5,517 nt of DNA. Source: Paracoccaceae bacterium (GTDB lineage: Bacteria; Pseudomonadota; Alphaproteobacteria; Rhodobacterales; Rhodobacteraceae). Every line of letters starts with the position of its first letter. Position 1 is the stretch's first letter. Positions 1 through 4,945 of this stretch are shown here, piece after piece. The stretch is taken from NCBI GenBank assembly GCA_021767525.1, contig JAASTF010000223.1:1-5517 (forward strand), in the 5' to 3' direction. Below the pieces are notes generated by a model. The model saw nothing but the letters and a program-made list of their open reading frames with translations, was not told the DNA's origin and made no database searches. The position numbers and the translations under genes were made by a program.

Positions 1-738
1 GCCAATATCGATCCGCAGGTCGAGGCGCATGTCTGCTCGATGATGGGCCTGCGCCCCGAGCCGATCAGCACCCAGGTCATCCCGCGCGACCGTCATGCGA
101 TGTTCTTTGCCACGCTGGGCGTCATCGCCAGCAGCATCGAGAATATCGCCATCGAAGTGCGTCACATGCAGCGCACCGAGGTGCTCGAGGCCGAGGAGTT
201 TTTCAGCAAGGGGCAAAAGGGCTCTTCGGCCATGCCGCACAAGCGCAACCCGGTGCTGACCGAAAACCTGACCGGCCTGGCGCGGCTGGTGCGCATGTCG
301 GTCATTCCGGCGATGGAGAACGTGGCGCTGTGGCACGAGCGCGACATCAGCCACAGCTCGGTCGAGCGTGGCATCGGCCCCGACACCACAGTGACGCTGG
401 ATTTCGCCCTGGCGCGGCTGACGCAGGTGGTGGACAAGCTGGTGATCTATCCCGACAACATGCTGGCCAACATGAACAAGTTCCGCGGCCTGGTGATGAG
501 CCAACGGGTGCTGCTGGCGCTGACGCAGGCCGGTGTCAGCCGCGAAGACGCCTATCGCCTGGTGCAGCGCAACGCGATGAAGGTGTGGGAAGACGGCAAG
601 GATTTCAAAACCGAGCTTTTGGGCGATGACGAGGTGACGGCCGCCCTCAGCCCGGCCGAGATCGAAGAGAAATTCGACCTTGGCTACCACACCAAGCATG
701 TCGACACGATCTTTACCCGCGTCTTCGGCGAGTGCTGA
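1..738 (+). CDS. purB: Adenylosuccinate lyase, C-terminal part (5' end outside window)
   Basis: PurB releases fumarate at two steps of purine synthesis: SAICAR to AICAR, and adenylosuccinate to AMP. It is a cytosolic homotetramer. The reading frame is open from base 1 and ends at TGA 736-738, giving 245 residues of a protein that is usually about 430-435 residues long. The fumarate-lyase signature GSSAMPHKRNP lies at window residues 74-84 (bases 220-252). From family knowledge, a Ser in its SS pair is the catalytic residue on the flexible loop. Upstream, the segment around ISTQVIPRDRHA (about residues 23-34) is typical of the bacterial PurB substrate site. Residues from about 163 to the end match the adenylosuccinate-lyase C-terminal domain. 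The start, the N-terminal domain and its catalytic His are outside the window. The frame has no disruption. The next 110 bases are non-coding and contain no strong intrinsic terminator. Confidence 0.97.
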   Translation, partial: ANIDPQVEAHVCSMMGLRPEPISTQVIPRDRHAMFFATLGVIASSIENIAIEVRHMQRTEVLEAEEFFSKGQKGSSAMPHKRNPVLTENLTGLARLVRMSVIPAMENVALWHERDISHSSVERGIGPDTTVTLDFALARLTQVVDKLVIYPDNMLANMNKFRGLVMSQRVLLALTQAGVSREDAYRLVQRNAMKVWEDGKDFKTELLGDDEVTAALSPAEIEEKFDLGYHTKHVDTIFTRVFGEC

Positions 739-787
739 AACAACGGGCGCTTGGCGGGGCTGACCCGGCAGGCGCCGACGGAACGTT

Positions 788-815
788 TTGACGTCGGGGA
801 AAGCCGTGCTACTCT
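788..815 (+). promoter_or_regulatory. Candidate housekeeping promoter for the small secreted-protein gene
   Basis: TTGACG at 788-793 resembles the alphaproteobacterial -35 element, and GCTACTCT at 808-815 resembles the GCTANAWC-type -10 described for Caulobacter and relatives. Read in the classical way, the -10 hexamer is TACTCT at 810-815, 16 bases after the -35. The start codon of the 52-residue gene is 33 bases downstream, leaving room for a short leader with its Shine-Dalgarno. This suggests the small gene is transcribed independently of purB. Prediction by eye only. Confidence 0.5.
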
Positions 816-848
816 TTTTCCTGTTGCAAACGCCAACAGGAGAGACCG

Positions 849-1007
849 ATGAAGATCAAGACCACCCTTGCCGCTTTGGCCCTGATCACCGCGCCGGCGC
901 TGGCATCCGCCATGTGCGCCGACAAGACGCATCAGGCCATGTCCTGCGCCGAAGGCACTGTCTGGGACAGCGCAAGTCAGTCCTGCACGGCGCAGGTGAA
1001 CAGCTAA
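849..1007 (+). CDS. Small secreted three-cysteine protein of unknown function
   Basis: This is a 52-residue ORF, ATG 849 to TAA 1005-1007. Its Shine-Dalgarno, AGGAGA (838-843), lies 5 bases before the ATG. Residues 1-21 form a classic Sec signal peptide: K2 and K4, a hydrophobic core rich in Ala/Leu, and a likely cut after ALASA. That leaves about 31 mature residues with cysteines at 23, 33 and 46. The preceding residue M22 does not fit a lipobox, so a lipoprotein is unlikely. The segment CAEGTVWDSASQSC (33-46) resembles the C-x2-G-x-x-[YFW]-[DN]-...-C half of peritrophin-type chitin-binding modules, but it is too short to claim that fold. One disulfide plus a free Cys, or a dimer, is possible. 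It has its own promoter candidate and may read through into the FliG-like gene 69 bases downstream. I do not know its function. The signal peptide and ribosome site argue that it is real. Confidence 0.75.
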   Translation: MKIKTTLAALALITAPALASAMCADKTHQAMSCAEGTVWDSASQSCTAQVNS

Positions 1008-1076
1008 ACCTGCCGCGCAACAAGGGTTTCTTTACGCCTGACCGTTTAACTGGCCGCGACAGCCAGAGGCACAGGC

Positions 1077-2144
1077 ATGACCCAGTTGACGCCATTCAAG
1101 AACGACGCGCGCGCGCCCTCGACCGGGGCGCAGCGCCTGACCCGCCGGCAAAAAGCGGCGATCGTGGTGCGTTTCCTTCTGAACGAAGGCGCGCCCGTTT
1201 CCCTTTCCGACCTGCCCGAAGACCTGCAAGCCGCGCTGACCCAACAGCTGGGGCAGATGCGCGTGATCGACCGCGACACGCTGGCCGATGTGATCGGCGA
1301 ATTCGCGTCCGAGTTGGAGCGTATCGGGCTTAGCTTTCCCCGCGGCCTTGTCGGCGCATTGACCGAGCTTGACGGCAAGATCAGCGCGCAAACCGCCGCC
1401 CGCCTGCGCCGCGAGGCCGGCGTGCGCCAGCTGGGCGACCCGTGGGAGCGTATCCGCACGCTGGATGTGGCGCAGCTGCAAGAGATTCTTGACCGCGAAT
1501 CGACCGAAGTTGCCGCCGTCGTCCTGTCCAAGCTCGACACGCCAAAGGCGGCCGAGTTGCTGGGCGCCCTGCCCGGCGACCGCGCGCGGCATCTGACCTA
1601 CGCGGTATCGCAAACCGGCGCGGTCACGCCCGACGCGGTGTATCGCATCGGCCTGTCGCTGGCCACGCAGTTGGACGACGTGCCCGAACGCGCCTTCGAC
1701 GATTCCCCCGAACGGCGGGTCGGCGCCATCCTGAACCTGTCGCCCGCCGCCACGCGCGACGCGCTGTTGGACGGGTTGCAACAAGAAGACAGCGCATTCG
1801 CGGAACAGGTGCGCAAGGTGATCTTTACCTTCCCGGATATCCCCGTGCGCATCGCGGCGGGCGATGTGCCGACCATCCTGCGCGAGGTCGATCAACCGAC
1901 GCTGATCACGGCGCTGCGCTTTTCCAGCGAGCTGGACGACGAAAACCAGGCGGCGGTCGAGCATCTGCTGGGCAATATCTCGAAACGGATGGCCGACGGT
2001 CTGCGCGACGAAATGGCCGAACTGGGCCAGGTCAAGCAAAAGCCAGGCGAAGAGGCGCAGAACGCCGTGATCGCCGCGATCCGCCAACTGGAAGCGGCCG
2101 GCGAGATCACCCTGCAAATCCCGGAAGAAGAGGAAGCCGACTGA
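1077..2144 (+). CDS. FliG-family protein, divergent and unlinked to flagellar genes
   Basis: FliG couples the MS ring (FliF) to the C ring (FliM/FliN) and is the rotor surface on which MotA acts. This 355-residue protein (E. coli FliG has 331) shows the full plan. The FliG N-domain is about residues 20-115 (LTRRQKAAIVVRF). The middle domain is about 122-200. The C-domain is about 212-346, with AILNLSP (217-223), QVRKVIFTFPDI (244-255), NISKRMADGLRDE (300-312) and AIRQLEAAGEI (334-344). Hand alignment to remembered E. coli FliG places the torque residues K264, R281, D288, D289 and R297 at R281, R304, D311, E312 and K320, so charge is kept at all five. The FliM-binding EHPQ motif is replaced by ESTE (141-144), the MFxF hinge is IFTF (249-252), and the GG turn is GA. 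A short acidic tail ends the protein. The start is supported by AGAGG (1065-1069), 7 bases before the ATG. It may be the genome's motor FliG located away from its cluster, or a repurposed paralogue. Family membership is fairly sure; motor function is not. Confidence 0.85.
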   Translation: MTQLTPFKNDARAPSTGAQRLTRRQKAAIVVRFLLNEGAPVSLSDLPEDLQAALTQQLGQMRVIDRDTLADVIGEFASELERIGLSFPRGLVGALTELDGKISAQTAARLRREAGVRQLGDPWERIRTLDVAQLQEILDRESTEVAAVVLSKLDTPKAAELLGALPGDRARHLTYAVSQTGAVTPDAVYRIGLSLATQLDDVPERAFDDSPERRVGAILNLSPAATRDALLDGLQQEDSAFAEQVRKVIFTFPDIPVRIAAGDVPTILREVDQPTLITALRFSSELDDENQAAVEHLLGNISKRMADGLRDEMAELGQVKQKPGEEAQNAVIAAIRQLEAAGEITLQIPEEEEAD

Positions 2145-2190
2145 CCGAGCCGCGCTGGACAGTGCCGCGCGCCGCCCGTAAAGCAGGGGC

Positions 2191-2223
2191 ATGACCCGTC
2201 ACATCTTTTTGATCCAGCCATGA
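2191..2223 (+). other. Possible 10-codon upstream ORF overlapping the transporter start
   Basis: ATG at 2191 opens a frame reading MTRHIFLIQP, ending at TGA 2221-2223. The stop overlaps the transporter ATG (2220-2222) as ATGA. The transporter has no clear Shine-Dalgarno of its own, because the preceding bases are pyrimidine-rich, so reinitiation from this short frame could matter. Against it, the nearest purine run AGGGG (2185-2189) sits only one base before the ATG, which is too close for an ideal site. Treat it as a possibility only. Confidence 0.2.
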
Positions 2224-3125
2224 CGCGCATCGGCCCGACCGGGCAGGCCATCGCGCTGATGATCACCGCGATCTTCTTTTTCTCGGCGATGGACGCCACT
2301 GCAAAGGAACTGGCCAAGCATACCGGCCCGGTTCCGGCGATCTGGGCGCGCTATGCCGGCCAGGCCACCATGGTTCTGATCCTGGTCGCGCCGCGCCTGC
2401 GCCTTGTCGCCAAAACGCAATATCCCTGGCTGCAACTGGCGCGTTCGATCTTTCTGATGTTCGGCACCAGCTTTTTCTTTTTCGGTGTGGCGAATATCGG
2501 CCTGGCCGAGGCGACGGCGATCATGGATATCAACCCGGTGCTGATCACGCTGGGCGCGGCGATTTTCCTGAACGAAAAGATCGGGCTGCGCCGCGCGCTT
2601 GGTATCCTTGCCTCGCTGGTCGGGGCGCTGATCATCATCCGCCCCGGCTCGGACGTGTTTTCACCCTATGCGGTGCTGCCGTTGATGGCCGCGCTCAGCT
2701 ATTCCGCCTACAATATCGCCACCCGCTTTGTCGGGCGCAACGAAAGCCCTTGGACCTCGCTGCTGTACACGGCGCTGTTCGGCGCGGTGGTGTTTTCGGT
2801 GGCGGTGCCGTTCTATTGGCGCGATCCGGGGTTGGTGGGCTGGTCGCTGATGGGAATGATCGCGGCGTTCGGCACGCTGTCGCAGCTGTGCCTGATCAAG
2901 GCGCTGGGTCTGGGCGAGGCCAGCATGCTGGCGCCTTTTGCCTATGTGGGCCTGCTGTTCGCAACGATCTGGGGGATGATCTTTTTCAACGAGTTTCCCG
3001 ACCTCTGGACCATCGTCGGCGCGCTTGTGATCGTCGTGGCGGGGCTTTATGTCTGGCATCGCGAAACCTTCGGCAAGCCTGCCCGCGAAACCCCACCGGC
3101 CCGCGAGACACCGCCCGACGCATGA
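2220..3125 (+). CDS. DMT-superfamily (EamA) inner-membrane transporter
   Basis: This 301-residue protein is very hydrophobic with about ten predicted membrane helices, roughly at residues 8-27, 43-60, 74-94, 98-116, 122-140, 150-169, 180-199, 207-228, 233-256 and 262-280. It has the internal duplication of EamA proteins. Each half ends in a characteristic segment: NPVLITLGAAIFLNEKIG (105-122) followed by a short helix and IIIRPG in the first half, and the APFAYVGLLFATIWGMIFFNE region (238-258) in the second. The family exports or imports small metabolites (amino acids, nucleotides, riboflavin, S-adenosylmethionine and others). Nothing visible here fixes the substrate. A charged, proline-rich C-tail with a tandem PARETP duplication follows the last helix. 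The start at 2220 gives a normal family N-terminus. No other ATG, GTG or TTG lies in frame between it and the upstream stop, though its ribosome site is poor. The gene overlaps the acyltransferase by four bases, so the two are probably co-translated. It follows the FliG-like gene by 75 bases. Confidence 0.93.
   Translation: MTRIGPTGQAIALMITAIFFFSAMDATAKELAKHTGPVPAIWARYAGQATMVLILVAPRLRLVAKTQYPWLQLARSIFLMFGTSFFFFGVANIGLAEATAIMDINPVLITLGAAIFLNEKIGLRRALGILASLVGALIIIRPGSDVFSPYAVLPLMAALSYSAYNIATRFVGRNESPWTSLLYTALFGAVVFSVAVPFYWRDPGLVGWSLMGMIAAFGTLSQLCLIKALGLGEASMLAPFAYVGLLFATIWGMIFFNEFPDLWTIVGALVIVVAGLYVWHRETFGKPARETPPARETPPDA
3078..3113 (+). repeat. Imperfect 18-base tandem duplication in the transporter tail
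   Basis: Two adjacent 18-base units, 3078-3095 and 3096-3113, both encode Pro-Ala-Arg-Glu-Thr-Pro (residues 287-292 and 293-298). They differ only at four third-codon positions, so the peptide repeat is exact while the DNA has drifted. It lies in the soluble tail after the last membrane helix. Confidence 0.8.
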
Positions 3126-4033
3126 GCGCCCCGACTGACATGCCGACGCGCACCCGGCTGCGCCACTACCTGACGAACCTTGCGCTGCGGGGGTTTTTCG
3201 GGCTGGCGCTGGCGCTGCCCTATCGGTGGCGGGTGCCGCTGATGGGCTGGTTGGCCGCGCATGTGATCGCACCATTGGCCGGCTGGCACCGGCGCATCCG
3301 CCGCAACCTGGCCCATGCCTGCCCCGACCTGCCACGGGCCGAGGTCGACCGCCTGATCCGCGCGGTGCCCGACAATGCCGGCCGCACCCTGATCGAGATC
3401 TATTCGGGCGCCGATTTCGTCGCGCGGGCCAAGGGCTCGCCCGTCGAAGGGCCGGGGCTGGACGCGTTGGAAAAGGCCCGGGCGCAGGGCCGGCCGGTGA
3501 TCCTGGTGACCGCGCATTTCGGCAATTACGATGCGGCGCGCGCGGCGCTGATCGCGCGGGGGCACAATATGGGCGCGCTCTATCGCCGGATGCGCAACCC
3601 CTATTTCAACGAACACTATGTCCGCTCGATCAGCGCCATCGGCACGCCGATGTTCGAACAGGGCCGGCGCGGCATGATGCAGCTGGTCAAGCACCTGAAA
3701 CAGGGCGGCGTGCTGGGCATTCTGACCGATCTTTACGCCCATGACGCGCCGGCGCTGCCGTTTTTCGGGCAGCCGGCGCGCACGTCTTTGGTGACGGCCG
3801 AGCTGGCGTTGAAATACGATGCCGTGCTGATCCCCACCTTTTCGATCCGGCAAGACAACGGACTGGATTTCGTCGTGCGCCTGGAACAGCCGATCGCGTC
3901 ATCTGACCCGATGACCATGACCCAAGAGGCCAATGACCGGCTCGAGTCACTGGTGCGTCAGCACATGGATCAATGGTTCTGGATTCACCGCCGCTGGAAA
4001 CTGGCCGGCGAGGACGCGCCCGATCGCGATTAA
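3122..4033 (+). CDS. LpxL/HtrB-family lipid A-type acyltransferase
   Basis: This family adds secondary acyl chains to lipid A precursors or related acceptors at the inner face of the cytoplasmic membrane. The 303-residue product matches the family length of about 300. It has an N-terminal hydrophobic anchor (about residues 18-52), the HX4D/E catalytic motif as HFGNYD (H132, D137), the segment LYRRMRNPYFNEHYVR (153-168), LTDLYAHD (201-208), and the family's typical end QWFWIHRRWK (284-293). By hand alignment to remembered E. coli LpxL, H132, E137, R169 and D200 correspond to H132, D137, R168 and D203. The ATG at 3122 overlaps the transporter TGA (ATGA), which indicates translational coupling. 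A second in-frame ATG at 3140 is less likely. The stop TAA (4031-4033) overlaps the stop of the convergent DUF1223 gene. The acceptor and donor cannot be read from the sequence. A lysophospholipid or ornithine-lipid acyltransferase role is less likely given the C-terminal motif. Confidence 0.9.
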   Translation: MSAPTDMPTRTRLRHYLTNLALRGFFGLALALPYRWRVPLMGWLAAHVIAPLAGWHRRIRRNLAHACPDLPRAEVDRLIRAVPDNAGRTLIEIYSGADFVARAKGSPVEGPGLDALEKARAQGRPVILVTAHFGNYDAARAALIARGHNMGALYRRMRNPYFNEHYVRSISAIGTPMFEQGRRGMMQLVKHLKQGGVLGILTDLYAHDAPALPFFGQPARTSLVTAELALKYDAVLIPTFSIRQDNGLDFVVRLEQPIASSDPMTMTQEANDRLESLVRQHMDQWFWIHRRWKLAGEDAPDRD

Positions 4034-4734
4034 CGCAGGCGCGCGGCGGCCTCGATCGTGCCGGGGCCCGGGCGCTGGATCAGCACCACCACCGGCCGGT
4101 CGCCCGGCGCGGGCACCTCGATCGACAAGGGCGCGCGCCCGTCCCACTCGGTCAGAACGGTCCAGTCGCTGACGATGTTGGCATAGGTCAGGCGCTTGCC
4201 CGCATTCTCGCCGCGCTTGATATCCACCGTTTCTTCGGGCCGATAGCGCACCAGCTGCACGACAAATGGCTTGGCCGCATGTTTGGCCGACGATGCGCGG
4301 ATGCTGATCCGGCCATCGCCCGCGCGCGTCAGGTTCAGCGTCACCGGGCGCTCGCGCTGTGCATGGGCCTGCACCAGCTCGGCCACGTCCATCGGGTGGT
4401 TGCCCACGACGTGATCGCGCCCGTCGATGATCATTTGCGGCGTGTAAACGCTGTGGCGGCCGCCGGCCACGGCATAGGCTTTCTGCCGCGCGCTGTGGGC
4501 CGGATCAGCGAACTTGTCCTTCCAGCCGATATAATCCCAATAATCCACATGCAGCGCCAGCGCGATCACGTCATCGCGCTTTGCCAGCTCTTGCAGCAGC
4601 TTGTCCGCCGGCGGGCAGGACGAACAGCCCTGCGCCGTATAAAGCTCGATCACCACCGGCTGCGTCTGTGCATGGGCCATGCCCCCCAGCACCGTCGCGA
4701 TTGCAAAAACCCAGGCTGTCAGCGTCTGTTTCAT
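4030..4734 (-). CDS. DUF1223 secreted thioredoxin-fold protein
   Basis: This 234-residue protein is read from ATG 4734-4732 to TAA 4032-4030. Residues 1-22 form a Sec signal peptide ending in GGMAHA, so the mature protein should be periplasmic. It opens with VVIELYTAQGCSSCPPADKL (27-46), which contains a CxxC pair (C37, C40) on a thioredoxin-like beta-alpha unit. HVDYWDYIGWKDKFADP (62-78) and YTPQMIIDGRDHVVG (97-111) follow, both hallmarks of the DUF1223 family. The cis-Pro position of a thioredoxin fold is plausibly P99. The C-terminal half (about 130-234) is beta-rich and probably a second domain. A redox or disulfide role is an inference from CxxC; the family has no settled function to my knowledge. 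The same frame is open upstream to 4986, but those codons run into acnA, and the signal peptide fixes the start at 4734. The ribosome site is weak (GGAT about 7 bases upstream). It is convergent with the acyltransferase and divergent from acnA. Confidence 0.92.
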   Translation of the reverse strand: MKQTLTAWVFAIATVLGGMAHAQTQPVVIELYTAQGCSSCPPADKLLQELAKRDDVIALALHVDYWDYIGWKDKFADPAHSARQKAYAVAGGRHSVYTPQMIIDGRDHVVGNHPMDVAELVQAHAQRERPVTLNLTRAGDGRISIRASSAKHAAKPFVVQLVRYRPEETVDIKRGENAGKRLTYANIVSDWTVLTEWDGRAPLSIEVPAPGDRPVVVLIQRPGPGTIEAAARLR

Positions 4735-4765
4735 GAAGGATCCGTTTGTCTGCGCGTCGCGTCTG

Positions 4766-4795
4766 ACTGTAGGCAAGCGGCATTGAAATAACCAA
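4766..4795 (-). promoter_or_regulatory. Weak candidate promoter for the DUF1223 gene
   Basis: On the - strand, TTGGTT (4795-4790) is followed after 18 bases by TACAGT (4771-4766), which matches four of six positions of a -10 element. It lies 32 bases upstream of the DUF1223 start codon, a suitable distance. The -35 match is poor, so this is only the best available candidate in the gap. Confidence 0.25.
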
Positions 4796-4804
4796 TCAAG
4801 CCTT

Positions 4805-4834
4805 TGCGAGAGAGCGGTGACCGCGCGAGTCGCA
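4805..4834. repeat. Nested inverted repeat in the acnA / DUF1223 divergent region
   Basis: An outer pair TGCGA (4805-4809) / TCGCA (4830-4834) encloses an inner pair GCGGT (4814-4818) / ACCGC (4820-4824) centred on base 4819. The interior spacers are 4 and 5 bases. The near two-fold symmetry over 30 bases, lying between the two divergent promoter candidates, would fit a dimeric regulator site. It could also be a stem if transcribed. No known regulator motif was recognised. Confidence 0.4.
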
Positions 4835-4848
4835 TATTTTGTGTGCAA

Positions 4849-4857
4849 TGGTATACA
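4849..4857 (+). promoter_or_regulatory. Candidate extended -10 of the acnA promoter
   Basis: TGG followed by TATACA (4852-4857) fits an extended -10 (TGnTATAAT-like, four of six in the hexamer). No good -35 lies 16-18 bases upstream, which is tolerable for an extended -10 promoter. Transcription would start near 4863-4866, giving a leader of about 80 bases before the acnA ATG. The element overlaps the pseudo-palindrome AATG-GTATA-CATT (4847-4859). Confidence 0.35.
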
Positions 4858-4860
4858 TTT

Positions 4861-4941
4861 TGCGCCTTCCCCCCTTGATCGGCCCCCGCCGATACGGCAG
4901 AAGCAAGCCAGCCAAGTTTTTGCCAAGAGCATGGAGGCGCA
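4861..4941 (+). promoter_or_regulatory. acnA leader able to hide its own Shine-Dalgarno
   Basis: Bases 4861-4869 (TGCGCCTTC) can pair with 4933-4941 (GGAGGCGCA) in nine contiguous pairs, one of them a G-U wobble. That would cover the whole GGAGG ribosome site of acnA. Between the two arms lies a local hairpin at 4878-4893, with stem ATCGGC/GCCGAT and loop CCCC. The layout resembles a translation-control leader. It depends on transcription starting at or before about 4862-4864, which is borderline for the predicted promoter. Pairing was found by eye; no folding energy was computed. Confidence 0.3.
4933..4937 (+). promoter_or_regulatory. Shine-Dalgarno that fixes the acnA start
   Basis: GGAGG ends 8 bases before ATG 4946. 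Another in-frame ATG at 4931 would add five residues (MEAQQ), but it overlaps this purine run and has no comparable site upstream. The start at 4946 is therefore preferred. Confidence 0.8.
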
Positions 4942-4945
4942 GCAA

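Noticed and set aside
754..770. CGGG-GCTGA-CCCG hairpin after purB as a terminator
   Set aside because: A four-base stem with no T run following it; expected by chance in this G+C-rich DNA.
849..1007. Small protein as a lipoprotein
   Set aside because: The residue before C23 is Met, which does not fit the lipobox requirement for a small residue at -1.
1006..1029. AAACCT/GGGTTT stem after the small secreted-protein gene as a terminator
   Set aside because: Only six pairs (one G-U), A/T-rich at the base, a 12-base loop, and no proper T tract. Too weak to call.
1032..2192. 386-codon open frame on the - strand covering the whole FliG-like gene
   Set aside because: It is antisense to a gene with clear family motifs. 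Its product is rich in Arg, Gln, His and Gly with no recognisable domain, as expected from the complement of G+C-biased codons.
2750..3121. Upstream extension of the acyltransferase frame to 2750
   Set aside because: It would overlap the transporter in another frame for 370 bases with no family similarity. The ATG at 3122 gives the normal LpxL-type N-terminus and the ATGA overlap.
4061..4072. CCGGGGCCCGGG self-complementary run just past the convergent stops
   Set aside because: It lies inside the DUF1223 coding sequence (codons for Arg-Pro-Gly-Pro-Gly) and has no T tract in either direction, so terminator function is not supported.
3973..4791. 272-codon + strand frame opposite the DUF1223 gene
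   Set aside because: It is the mirror of a convincing - strand gene with signal peptide and CxxC motif; its translation shows low-complexity Arg/His/Ala-rich sequence and no domain.
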